From NCBI GenBank assembly GCA_020853885.1, contig JADYXZ010000010.1, forward strand, positions 175,153-239,152: a stretch of 64,000 nt of DNA, given 5' to 3'. The position numbers and the translations under genes are program-made. Below the pieces are notes generated by a model, which was not told where the DNA came from, did not search any database, and worked only from the letters and a program-made list of their open reading frames with translations. This stretch comes from Bradyrhizobiaceae bacterium (GTDB taxonomy: Bacteria > Pseudomonadota > Alphaproteobacteria > Rhizobiales > Xanthobacteraceae). This document shows, piece after piece, positions 7,039 to 15,517 of this stretch. Every line of letters begins with the position of its first letter. Position 1 is the first letter of the stretch.

Positions 7039-9513
7039 TTAGCGGGCGCGCGGCTTGGCGCGGCGTGTGGGCGCTGCCGTGCGCGGGTCCTCGGGCCAGG
7101 GATGCTTCGGGTAGCGGCCGCGCATCTCGCGGCGGACCTCGGCCCAGGAGCCGCGCCAGAAGGCCGGCAGGTCGCGGGTGACCTGGATCGGCCGGCCGGC
7201 CGGCGAAGTGAGCGCGAGAATCAGCGGCAGCTTGCCGCCGCCGATCTTCGGGTGCGCGTCGAGGCCGAACAATTCCTGCACACGGACGGCGGCGGTCGGG
7301 CCCTGCTCGGCCGCGTAGTCGATCGGGATGCGCGAGCCGGTCGGCACCACGAGATGCGTCGGCATCTCCTTGTCGAGCCGACGCGCGAGATCGTGCGGCA
7401 GGAGCGCGCGCACGGCGCGGGAGAGATCGTCGCCGGAGATCTGGCTGAGCGCGGTGCGGCTCGTGAGAAAGGGCGCCAACCATTCCGCGGCGGTCTCCTT
7501 CAATCGCGTCTCGGAAAGATCGGGCCACGGCTCGCCTTCCAGCGCGCGCATGAAACGAGCGCGGTCAAGCCATTGGCGCAGCTCGTTGTTCCACGGCAGG
7601 CGGTCGAGCCCGAGCTTTGCGATTCCCTCCGCGAGCGCCGCCGCGGACGCTTCGCCGGCCTGCACCGGCAGCGGCTTTTCCGCGAGCGCGATGACGCCAA
7701 GCTTGCGCAGCGCGCGGCCGCGAACGGACATGGTCTTGTCGTCGAAGGCGACCTCCGTCGTTTCGACGATGTGCGAGGCAAAGCGCCGCTCGATCTCCGC
7801 TTCGTCGATTTTCGCGGCGAGCAGGATGCGCGCCTCGGCGGCGGTACCGGCCAGTTCCGCGACGGCAAGATACTTCTCCCGCGCAAAGGAATGCGCCGGG
7901 TCGAGCCGCGCGCCGCGGCCGTTCTCCAGCAGGAATTCGCCGTGCCTGCCCGCCCTTGCCTTCGCCACGCGATCGGGGAATGCGAGCGCAAGCAGCGAGC
8001 CTGCGTGCTCAGTCGAAGTCTGGCGCTGCTTGCCGCCTGCCTGCGCCGCCCAGCGCCCGGCCATGTTGCGGGCCTCCGTGGCGCGGCGGGAGCGGTCGCG
8101 GCGGAAATTCTCCACGCGGTGCGCGAGATCGATGTCGTCGCCGCCGAGGTTGCGTTCGGAGACCACAGCGGCGATTTCGGCGGCGAGCAGGGCTTCGCCT
8201 TCTTCCGCGGCGGCGACGATCATGGCGGAAAGCCGGGGCGGCAGCGGAAGCTGCGCCAGCCGCCTGCCCTTTTCGGTGATGCGACCGGCGGCATCAAGCG
8301 CGTCGAGCTCGGCGAGCAGCGCGCGCGCTTCGGCGAGCGCCGCCTGCGGCGGCGGGTCGAGCCAGGCGAGCGTTGCGGGATCGCCCACGCCCCAGACCGC
8401 GAGGTCGAGGACGAGGCCGGAAAGGTCGGAGGCGAGGATTTCCGGCGTGGTGAACGGCGCAAGACTCATGGTCTCGGCCTCGTCCCAGAGCCGGTAGCAG
8501 ACGCCGGGCTCGGTGCGGCCGGCGCGGCCGCGGCGCTGGTCGGCGGAGGCGCGCGACACGCGCACGGTCTCGAGCCGCGTCAGGCCGACGGCCGGCTCGT
8601 AGCGCGGCACGCGGGCGAGGCCGGAGTCGACCACGATCCGCACGCCTTCGATCGTGAGCGACGTTTCTGCGATCGAGGTCGCGAGCACCACCTTGCGGCG
8701 GCCCGGCGGCGACGGCGCAATCGCGCGGTCCTGTGTCTCGGCATCGAGCGCGCCATAGAGCTGCACGATGTCGACCGATGGATCGCGCACGGATTCCAGC
8801 AGGCGATCCGCGGTGCGGCGGATTTCCGCCGCACCCGGCAGGAAGGCGAGGACCGAACCGCGCTCGCCCGCGAGCGCGCGCTCGATCGCGCCCGCCATCT
8901 GCCGCTCGATGGGCTCGCGCTGCACGCGGCCGAGATAGCGCGTCTCGACGTCGTAGGCGCGGCCTTTCGATTCGATCACCGGCGCATCGCCGAGGAGGCC
9001 CGCCACGCGCGCACCATCGATGGTCGCCGACATGGCGACGAGCCTCAAGTCCTCGCGCAGGCCGCGCTGCGCATCGAGCGCGAGCGCGAGGCCCAGGTCG
9101 GCATCGAGGGAGCGTTCGTGAAATTCGTCGAACAGGACGGCGGCGACGCCCTTGAGCTCCGGGTCGTCGAGGATCAGGCGCGTGAACACGCCCTCGGTCA
9201 CCACCTCGATCCGGGTCCGGCGCGACACCTTCGAGCCGAAGCGGACGCGGACGCCGACGGTCTCGCCCACCTGCTCGCCCAGCGTTGAAGCCATGCGCGC
9301 GGCGGCGGCGCGGGCGGCAAGCCGCCGCGGCTCCAGCACGAGGATGCGCCGGCCGCCGACCCAGGGCTCGTCCATCAGCGCGAGCGGCACGCGGGTCGTC
9401 TTGCCGGCGCCGGGCGGGGCGACGAGCACGGCGGCGCGGCCTCCGGCGAGCGCCCGGCGCAGGCCGGGCAGCGCCTCGTCGACCGGCAGGCTGTCGCGAA
9501 ACGGATCAGTCAT
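7039..9513 (-). CDS. hrpB: ATP-dependent helicase HrpB
   Basis: A DEAH-box helicase of about 824 residues, normal for HrpB. Visible motifs are Walker A APPGAGKTTRVP, DEAH-type FDEFHERS, SAT (VAMSATIDG) and motif VI SADQRRGRAGRTEPG. The helicase-associated and C-terminal HrpB domains follow (PWPEDPR near the end). I start at MTDPFRDSLPVDEAL; 24 extra in-frame residues upstream look unconserved. HrpB is a putative RNA helicase with poorly defined cellular substrates. It is divergent from the acyltransferase gene. Confidence 0.95.
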   Translation of the reverse strand: MTDPFRDSLPVDEALPGLRRALAGGRAAVLVAPPGAGKTTRVPLALMDEPWVGGRRILVLEPRRLAARAAAARMASTLGEQVGETVGVRVRFGSKVSRRTRIEVVTEGVFTRLILDDPELKGVAAVLFDEFHERSLDADLGLALALDAQRGLREDLRLVAMSATIDGARVAGLLGDAPVIESKGRAYDVETRYLGRVQREPIERQMAGAIERALAGERGSVLAFLPGAAEIRRTADRLLESVRDPSVDIVQLYGALDAETQDRAIAPSPPGRRKVVLATSIAETSLTIEGVRIVVDSGLARVPRYEPAVGLTRLETVRVSRASADQRRGRAGRTEPGVCYRLWDEAETMSLAPFTTPEILASDLSGLVLDLAVWGVGDPATLAWLDPPPQAALAEARALLAELDALDAAGRITEKGRRLAQLPLPPRLSAMIVAAAEEGEALLAAEIAAVVSERNLGGDDIDLAHRVENFRRDRSRRATEARNMAGRWAAQAGGKQRQTSTEHAGSLLALAFPDRVAKARAGRHGEFLLENGRGARLDPAHSFAREKYLAVAELAGTAAEARILLAAKIDEAEIERRFASHIVETTEVAFDDKTMSVRGRALRKLGVIALAEKPLPVQAGEASAAALAEGIAKLGLDRLPWNNELRQWLDRARFMRALEGEPWPDLSETRLKETAAEWLAPFLTSRTALSQISGDDLSRAVRALLPHDLARRLDKEMPTHLVVPTGSRIPIDYAAEQGPTAAVRVQELFGLDAHPKIGGGKLPLILALTSPAGRPIQVTRDLPAFWRGSWAEVRREMRGRYPKHPWPEDPRTAAPTRRAKPRAR

Positions 9514-9659
9514 CGTCCCGTGCTTCAAGGATATTCGGCCGTCCGCGGGCATAGCGGCCGGGTTCACGGGGGTCAAAGGCGGCACGGGCCTTGCGACACA
9601 GGCCGCAGGCAGGCGCGGCCAGTCCCGAAAAGGGACGGACGAATATTGGAAGAAGCGGC

Positions 9660-10691
9660 ATGAGCAACGCGGGGCAATCCGGGCGGGTCGACTGGGTCGA
9701 CTACGCCAAGGGCATCTGCATCGTCATGGTGGTGACGATGCACTCGACGCTCGGCGTCGAGGCGGCGGCCGGCGCCGAAGGCTGGATGCATGCGCTCGTC
9801 GAGTTTGCGAAACCCTTCCGCATGCCGGACTTCTTTCTCATTTCCGGCCTCTTCCTCGCCCGCACGATCGACCGCGACTGGACCCGCTATCTCGACCGCA
9901 AGGTCGTGCACTTTCTCTACTTCTATGCGCTGTGGGTGACGATCCAGTTCGCGTTCAAGGCGCCGGGGCTCGCGGCGGAGATGGGGCCGCTCGGCGTCCT
10001 CAAGTTCTATCTCTTCTCCTACATCGAGCCGTTCGGCACGCTGTGGTTCATCTATCTCCTGCCCGTCTTTTTCGTGGTGACGAAGCTCGCGCGGCGCGTG
10101 CCGCCCGTTCTCATCTTTGCCGTCGGCGCCGTGCTCGAAGCGCTGCCGATCGAGACCGGCTGGATCATGATCGACGAGTTCGCGGCGCGCTTCGTTTATT
10201 TCTTCGCGGGCTACTGGCTGGCGTCGCGCTTCTTCGCGTTCGCGCGTGGAGTACAGGCGCGCCCGCTCGCTGCTGTCGCTGCGATCGGCGGCTGGGCGGT
10301 CATCAACGGGCTGCTTGTCGCCGCCGGCTATGCGGCGCTGCCGGGCATCTCACTCATCCTCGGCTTTGCCGGCGCAAGCGCGGTGATCGCCATCGCGGCG
10401 CTGCTCGCGCGGGCGAACGCCGCCGATCTCCTGCGGCACGCGGGCGAGCATTCGATCGCCGTCTATCTCGCTTTCTTCCTGCCGATGGCGGTCACGCGCA
10501 CCGTCCTGCTGAAGACGGGGATCGTGACGGACATCGGCACCATTGCCCTGATCGTCACCACGGCGGGCGCGATCGCGCCGCTCGTCCTGCATTGGCTCGT
10601 CAGCGGCACGCGCTTCGACTTCCTGTTCAGGCGGCCGGCTTTCTTCCACATCGACCGCCCGCGCCGAGCGGCGCTGCAGCCGGCGGAATAG
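9660..10691 (+). CDS. Acyltransferase family 3 membrane protein
   Basis: A polytopic inner-membrane protein of about 343 residues. It opens with RVDWVDYAKGICIVMVVTMHS, the typical acyltransferase-3 start with the catalytic histidine in helix 1, and contains FRMPDFFLISGLF and about ten hydrophobic segments. Members transfer acyl groups (acetyl, succinyl and others) to exported sugars such as glucans, lipopolysaccharide or exopolysaccharide. No substrate can be named here. The ATG at 9660 follows a GGAAG ribosome site. Confidence 0.9.
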   Translation: MSNAGQSGRVDWVDYAKGICIVMVVTMHSTLGVEAAAGAEGWMHALVEFAKPFRMPDFFLISGLFLARTIDRDWTRYLDRKVVHFLYFYALWVTIQFAFKAPGLAAEMGPLGVLKFYLFSYIEPFGTLWFIYLLPVFFVVTKLARRVPPVLIFAVGAVLEALPIETGWIMIDEFAARFVYFFAGYWLASRFFAFARGVQARPLAAVAAIGGWAVINGLLVAAGYAALPGISLILGFAGASAVIAIAALLARANAADLLRHAGEHSIAVYLAFFLPMAVTRTVLLKTGIVTDIGTIALIVTTAGAIAPLVLHWLVSGTRFDFLFRRPAFFHIDRPRRAALQPAE

Positions 10692-10695
10692 ATCA

Positions 10696-10784
10696 GCACC
10701 TCTCCAGCCTCGTCCTTCGAGACGCTTTCGCTTCGCGAAAGCTCCTCAGGATGAGGCTGGAGGGCGTCTCGAAGGATGAGGTGC
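10696..10784. repeat. Palindromic intergenic repeat before polA
   Basis: GCACCTC and TCCTTCGAGACGC on the left mirror GCGTCTCGAAGGATGAGGTGC on the right. An internal TCCAGCCTC can also pair with GAGGCTGGA, so two alternative folds compete, and the centre has CTTTCGCTTCGCGAAAG. It occupies nearly the whole gap between the acyltransferase and polA. The GGATGAGG/CCTTCGAGACGC theme is typical of Bradyrhizobium-like intergenic repeats. Confidence 0.75.
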
Positions 10785-10837
10785 ACGGGAAGAATCTGCA
10801 CTTGTATCCGGCGGCGCGCTTGGGGCATCGTGCCGCC

Positions 10838-13800
10838 ATGCCCTCGAAGTCCAAGACCGCAAAGCCCGCGAAGCGCGCGGCTGCCGCCAAGGCCACCGTG
10901 CCTGCGAAAGTCTCGAAGCCGTTCCCCGCGAGGGCGCCGAAACCTGCCGTTCCGGCGAAACCCGCCGCCGCGCCCGTCAAGGCCGGCAAGGGGAACGGCC
11001 ACGTCTTTCTGGTGGACGGCTCGTCCTACATTTTCCGCGCCTATTTCGCGATGTTCAAAGCCGCGCAGTCGCGCGGCCGCGCCTTCACGCGCTCCGACGG
11101 CCTGCCGGTCGGCGCGGTGATGACCTTCTGCAACATGCTGTGGAAGCTGATGCGCGAGGGCATCGACGGCGTGAAGCCGACCCACATCGCGGTCGTGTTC
11201 GACGCCTCGGGCGAAGGCTACCGCAACGAGATCTACCCCGAATACAAGGCGAACCGCGACGACCCGCCGGACGATCTCGTGCCGCAGTTCCCGCTGATGC
11301 GCGAGGCGGTGAAGGCGTTCGGGCTGACGCCGATCGAGCTCGACGGCTACGAGGCCGACGACCTGATCGCCACCTATGCCCGCGAGGCGCTCGACCAGGG
11401 CGCGGACGTGACGATCGTCGCCGGCGACAAGGACCTGATGCAGCTCATCCGGCCGGGCATCCAGATGTACGACCCGATGCCGGGGCGCGAGCGCTGGGTC
11501 GGGCCGAAGGAGGTCGAGGAGAAATTCGGCGTGCCGCCGGAGAAGGTCGCCGAGGTGCAGTCGCTCGCCGGCGACAGCACCGACAACGTGCCGGGCGTGC
11601 CGGGCATCGGTATCAAGACCGCGGCGCAGCTCATCAACGAATACGGCGATCTGGAAACGCTGCTCGCCCGGGCGAGCGAGATCAAGCAGGAGAAGCGGCG
11701 GCAGTCGCTGATCGAGTTCGCCGAGCAGGCGCGCATCTCGAAGAGGCTTGTGCTCCTCGACGACAAATCGCCGGTCGAGCTCAAGGTGGACGATTTCAAA
11801 GTCGACCACACGATCGAGCCGAAGCAGCTCGTCGCCTTCCTCAAGGCGATGGAGTTCAACTCGCTCACCAAACGCGTCGCCGAGGCGCACGGGCTCAATG
11901 CCGAGGAAGTCATGCCCGACGCGCGGCTCGCCCCGGGCGGCGCGGGCGTGGCAGCGGTGGTTGCCGGAGAAGAGCCCGCCGAGGCCGAGAAAGCGCCAAA
12001 GACGCGCGGGGCGGCCCCGCGCGAAGAGAAGGCGACGCATCCCGCCGGCGAGCTGACGCCGCAGGCGCTCGCCGCCGCACGCGCGCGCGAAGCCAAAGCG
12101 ACGCCGTGCGACCGCTCGCGCTACGAGACGATCGTCGATCTCGGACGCCTCGACGCCTGGATGGCGAAGGCGAAGGAAGCGGGCTTCGTCGCCGTGGACA
12201 CGGAGACGAACTCGCTCGATCCGATGCAGGCGGAACTCGTCGGCGTGTCGCTTGCGCTCGCGCCGAACGAAGCCTGCTATATCCCGATCAGCCACAAGGG
12301 CGCGGGCGAAGGACTGTTCAGCGAAGGCTTGCTGCCGGGGCAGCTTCCGATCCGCGACGTGCTCGCGCGACTCAAGCCCGTGTTCGAGGACCTGAGCGTC
12401 CTCAAGATCGGACAGAACCTGAAATACGACTGGCTCGTGCTTGCGCGGCACGGCATCGAAGTCTCGCCGATCGACGACACGATGCTGATCTCCTACGCGC
12501 TCGACGCCGGCAAAGGCGGGCACGGCATGGACCGCCTCGCGCTCGAGCATCTCAACCACACCTGCATCGCCTTCGAGGACGTCGCGGGCAAGGGCAAGGC
12601 GCAGGTCGCGTTCGACCGCGTGCCCATCGACAAGGCCGCTGAATATTCGGCGGAAGATGCCGACGTCACGTTACGGCTCTGGCGCGTGCTCAAGCCGCGG
12701 CTCGTCGCCGAGCGCATGGACACCGTCTATGAGACGCTGGAACGGCCGATGCCGTTGGTGCTCGCGCGCATGGAGCGGCGCGGCATTGCGATCGACCGGG
12801 CGATGCTGGCGCGGCTATCGGGCGAGTTCGCGCAGGGTATCGCGCGGCTGGAAGACGAGATCCGCGAGATCGCCGGCGAGGACTTCAACCCGGGCAGCGC
12901 CAAGCAGCTCGGCGACATCCTGTTCGGCAAGATGAACCTGCCCGGCGGCACCAAGACCTCCACCGGCGCCTGGTCGACGCGGGCGAATGTACTCGAAGAC
13001 CTTGCCGAAGAAGGCCACGTGCTGCCGCAGAAAATTCTCGAATGGCGGCAGCTCTCGAAGCTGCGCTCGACCTACACCGACGCGCTGCCGAACCACATCG
13101 ATCCCGCGACCGGGCGCGTGCACACGTCCTATGCGCTCGCCGCAACGCCGACCGGGCGGCTGTCGTCGTCCGACCCGAACCTGCAGAACATCCCGATCCG
13201 CACCGAGGAAGGCCGCAAGATCAGGCGCGCGTTCGTCGCGGAGAAGGGGTTCAAGCTCGTCTCGGCCGACTATTCGCAGATCGAGCTGCGGTTGCTCGCC
13301 GAGATCGCCGACATCGCGGCGCTGAAGCAGGCGTTCCGCGACGGGCTCGACATCCACGCGATGACCGCTTCGGAAATGTTCGGCGTGCCGATCAAGGGCA
13401 TGCCGCCGGAGGTGCGGCGGCGCGCGAAGGCGATCAATTTCGGAATCATTTATGGAATCTCCGCGTTCGGGCTCGCCAACCAGCTCGGCATCCCGCGCGA
13501 GGAGGCCGGCGCCTACATCAGGAAATATTTCGAGCGCTTCCCCGGCATCCGCGACTACATGGAGGAGACGAAGGCGTCGTGCCGCAAGCTCGGCTATGTG
13601 ACGACGCTGTTCGGGCGCAAGTGCCACTACCCGGGGATTTCCGACAGCAACCCGTCGGTGCGTAGCTTCAACGAGCGCGCGGCGATCAATGCGCGGCTGC
13701 AGGGAACGGCGGCCGACATCATCCGCCGCGCCATGATCCGCATGGAAGGCGCGCTGGCTGCGGCGAAGCTCGACGCGCGCATGCTGTTGCAGGTGCACGA

Positions 13801-13954
13801 CGAGCTCGTGTTCGAGGTGCCGGACAAGGAAGTGGAGAAGACGTTGCCGCTCGTCGCCAAGGTGATGAGCGAAGCGCCACTGCCAGCGGTGTCGCTTTCC
13901 GTGCCGCTGCACGTGGACGCGAAAGCCGCCGACAACTGGGAAGAGGCGCACTGA
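10838..13954 (+). CDS. polA: DNA polymerase I
   Basis: A repair and Okazaki-fragment polymerase of 1038 residues, longer than the usual 930 or so. Residues 1-54 are a Lys/Ala/Pro-rich extension, then the 5'-3' exonuclease (LVDGSSYIFRAYF onward, to about 320). A low-complexity Ala/Glu linker lies near 370-425. The 3'-5' exonuclease has VDTETNSL near 452 with KIGQNLKYDW and EYSAEDADVT, so proofreading looks intact. The polymerase has motif A VSADYSQIELR near 810, motif B RRAKAINFGIIYG and motif C VHDEL near 986. The reading frame is open far upstream, but homology begins only here. Confidence 0.97.
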   Translation: MPSKSKTAKPAKRAAAAKATVPAKVSKPFPARAPKPAVPAKPAAAPVKAGKGNGHVFLVDGSSYIFRAYFAMFKAAQSRGRAFTRSDGLPVGAVMTFCNMLWKLMREGIDGVKPTHIAVVFDASGEGYRNEIYPEYKANRDDPPDDLVPQFPLMREAVKAFGLTPIELDGYEADDLIATYAREALDQGADVTIVAGDKDLMQLIRPGIQMYDPMPGRERWVGPKEVEEKFGVPPEKVAEVQSLAGDSTDNVPGVPGIGIKTAAQLINEYGDLETLLARASEIKQEKRRQSLIEFAEQARISKRLVLLDDKSPVELKVDDFKVDHTIEPKQLVAFLKAMEFNSLTKRVAEAHGLNAEEVMPDARLAPGGAGVAAVVAGEEPAEAEKAPKTRGAAPREEKATHPAGELTPQALAAARAREAKATPCDRSRYETIVDLGRLDAWMAKAKEAGFVAVDTETNSLDPMQAELVGVSLALAPNEACYIPISHKGAGEGLFSEGLLPGQLPIRDVLARLKPVFEDLSVLKIGQNLKYDWLVLARHGIEVSPIDDTMLISYALDAGKGGHGMDRLALEHLNHTCIAFEDVAGKGKAQVAFDRVPIDKAAEYSAEDADVTLRLWRVLKPRLVAERMDTVYETLERPMPLVLARMERRGIAIDRAMLARLSGEFAQGIARLEDEIREIAGEDFNPGSAKQLGDILFGKMNLPGGTKTSTGAWSTRANVLEDLAEEGHVLPQKILEWRQLSKLRSTYTDALPNHIDPATGRVHTSYALAATPTGRLSSSDPNLQNIPIRTEEGRKIRRAFVAEKGFKLVSADYSQIELRLLAEIADIAALKQAFRDGLDIHAMTASEMFGVPIKGMPPEVRRRAKAINFGIIYGISAFGLANQLGIPREEAGAYIRKYFERFPGIRDYMEETKASCRKLGYVTTLFGRKCHYPGISDSNPSVRSFNERAAINARLQGTAADIIRRAMIRMEGALAAAKLDARMLLQVHDELVFEVPDKEVEKTLPLVAKVMSEAPLPAVSLSVPLHVDAKAADNWEEAH

Positions 13955-13990
13955 GCGCTTCGCCGATCTTTTTCCATCGCATGGCGAGGA

Positions 13991-14010
13991 GCGCGGCCCG
14001 GAGGCCGCGC
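13991..14010. terminator. Hairpin between convergent polA and secreted-protein gene
   Basis: GCGCGGCC and GGCCGCGC form a perfect eight-base-pair stem with a CGGA loop, placed between two genes that end toward each other. There is no strong T-run on either side, so it is a likely but not classical bidirectional terminator. Confidence 0.5.
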
Positions 14011-14033
14011 GTCCCGACCCATAAAGCAGTCCC

Positions 14034-14762
14034 TTATTTTTCCTCGACGATCCGTCCGGAGAGATCGAGCTTGCCCGAGGCCACGTCCATGGCCTCGACC
14101 ACGCAGAGGAGCGGGGCCTTGGTCTCCTTGTGCACGCGCAGCCTGGCGGTGACCGCATCAAATCCCGCGCCCGCAGCCTGGTTCGGTCCGCCGACCGCGC
14201 TGTTCACGGCGATGTCGGCGCCCCTGATGAGCGGCGAGTAGCCGGGGCTGTCGAGCATGAGCGGCAGGCCGGGCGCGGTCGCCGGCATCGCGATGTCCTC
14301 GCCCGGCGAGATGTCGCGCACCTTGAGGCCGCCCGGCCCGCAGGCCTCGTCCTTGGCGAGCACGACCCAGTGGCTGTGCCAGTTCTTGCCGTCATTGTTC
14401 GGATCGCCGTCTCCGTCCTCGTCGAACAGCGGCGTGTCGTCGAAGTCGGGATGCGACGTGACCGCGAGCGCAAGAATGCCGGAAGCCTTCGCGAAGCCGG
14501 CGACTGCCGGATCGAGCGTCGTCGGCCAGACATAGGCGAACACCTCCGCGCCCGCGAGCTTGCCGGCGGGCTTCGGGGTCACGGCGCCGGCCTTGCCCGC
14601 CATCGTCATGCGGAAGGCGACGATCCTTCCCTTGGCCTTCGCTTCGGCCGACAGGATGTCGAAGCTCGGCGAAATGCCCGCCTTCTTCTCCGACTTGAGA
14701 TCGTGGGCGGCGGCGGGCAGCACCGACGCGAGCAGGGCCGACAAGACGAACGGTTTCAGCAT
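14034..14762 (-). CDS. Secreted hypothetical protein with EF-hand-like loop
   Basis: A 242-residue protein with a clear signal peptide (LSALLASVLPAAAHD) and an AAAGGAGGAG ribosome site. I do not recognise the family. An acidic loop, DEDGDGDPNNDGKN, looks like a calcium-binding EF-hand and is followed by WHSHWVVL, which could bind metal. The rest reads as a beta-rich periplasmic domain with one internal cysteine (DEACGPGG) and another near the end (LLCVVEA). It is divergent from a MarR regulator, and the shared promoter region carries two matching palindromes, so it is the likely target of that regulator. Confidence 0.8.
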   Translation of the reverse strand: MLKPFVLSALLASVLPAAAHDLKSEKKAGISPSFDILSAEAKAKGRIVAFRMTMAGKAGAVTPKPAGKLAGAEVFAYVWPTTLDPAVAGFAKASGILALAVTSHPDFDDTPLFDEDGDGDPNNDGKNWHSHWVVLAKDEACGPGGLKVRDISPGEDIAMPATAPGLPLMLDSPGYSPLIRGADIAVNSAVGGPNQAAGAGFDAVTARLRVHKETKAPLLCVVEAMDVASGKLDLSGRIVEEK

Positions 14763-14776
14763 GGGGCTCCTCCTTT

Positions 14777-14793
14777 GGTATCGAGTCGATACC
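14777..14793. promoter_or_regulatory. Operator palindrome 1 (MarR-type)
   Basis: GGTATCGA-G-TCGATACC is a perfect 17-bp palindrome 14 bases upstream of the secreted-protein start. Its core TATCGA-N-TCGATA recurs at 14831-14843. A pair of identical cores between divergent genes, one of them a MarR regulator, is the classical layout of an autoregulated operator. Confidence 0.7.
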
Positions 14794-14830
14794 ATTAGGC
14801 TAGCCACTCGCTCCACGCTTGGCAAGATGC

Positions 14831-14843
14831 TATCGACTCGATA
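14831..14843. promoter_or_regulatory. Operator palindrome 2 (MarR-type)
   Basis: TATCGA-C-TCGATA is a perfect 13-bp palindrome whose right end is nine bases before the MarR start codon. Binding here would block both transcription and translation initiation of the regulator gene. The centre-to-centre distance to palindrome 1 is 52 bp, about five helical turns, so both could be bound on the same face. Confidence 0.7.
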
Positions 14844-14852
14844 CAATATGGC

Positions 14853-15437
14853 ATGGACCGTTCCGCCGATCCGCCGCCCGAGGCCCGCGCAATCGCCGAG
14901 CTCGTCGACCGGCTCGGCCGCGTCGTGCGCGCCGGCGAGCACCAGGGCGGCCTCAACCCGGCCCAGTGGGAGGCGCTGCGCTACCTTGCGCGCTGCAACC
15001 GCTTCTCCAACACGCCGGGCGCGCTGGCGCGCTACCTCGCCGCAACCAAAGGCACGGTCTCGCAGACGCTCAATGCGCTCGAGCGCAAGGGCCTGATCGA
15101 GCGCAGGCCCGATCCGGCGTCGGGCCGCGTGGTGCGGCTCCTGCTCACGCGCGCCGGCCGAGCGCTTGCGGCCAAGGACCCGCTCATCCAGCTCGCCACG
15201 GCCGCCGCGGGATGCGACCGGCGCGTGCGCGCGGCAGCGGCGGACGTTCTCGCGGACATGCTCGCCGCGCTGCAACGCGCCAACGGCCTCGTGCCGTTCG
15301 GCGTCTGCCGCACGTGCCGGCATTTCCGCCCGCACGCGCCGAACGGGGCGCCGCATTGGTGCGCGCTGCTCGACGAACGGCTGAGCGAGGCGGACAGCCG
15401 GTCGATCTGCGTGGAGCATTCGCCGCTCGCGGCGTAA
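14853..15437 (+). CDS. MarR-family regulator with C-terminal four-cysteine cluster
   Basis: A 194-residue winged-helix regulator. The DNA-binding core includes LARYLAATKGTVSQTLNALE (recognition helix region) and the wing RRPDPASGRVVRLLLT. Unlike ordinary MarR proteins of about 145 residues, it has an extra C-terminal tail with four cysteines at 152, 155, 170 and 186 (VCRTCRHF, HWCALL, SICVEH). The spacing suggests a zinc site or an iron-sulfur cluster, and hence a redox or metal signal. It lies divergent from the secreted-protein gene with two operator-like palindromes between them. Confidence 0.88.
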   Translation: MDRSADPPPEARAIAELVDRLGRVVRAGEHQGGLNPAQWEALRYLARCNRFSNTPGALARYLAATKGTVSQTLNALERKGLIERRPDPASGRVVRLLLTRAGRALAAKDPLIQLATAAAGCDRRVRAAAADVLADMLAALQRANGLVPFGVCRTCRHFRPHAPNGAPHWCALLDERLSEADSRSICVEHSPLAA

Positions 15438-15517
15438 TCCTGGCGCTTGCGGCGGCGCAACGATTGCCACTTTCCGTGTCCGTTGCTAGCCATGCACGGG
15501 GAAACGCCGGAGGGGCC

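Noticed and set aside
9152..10837. Upstream in-frame extension of polA by more than 560 codons
   Set aside because: It overlaps hrpB and the acyltransferase in other frames; high GC keeps the frame open, and homology begins at 10838.
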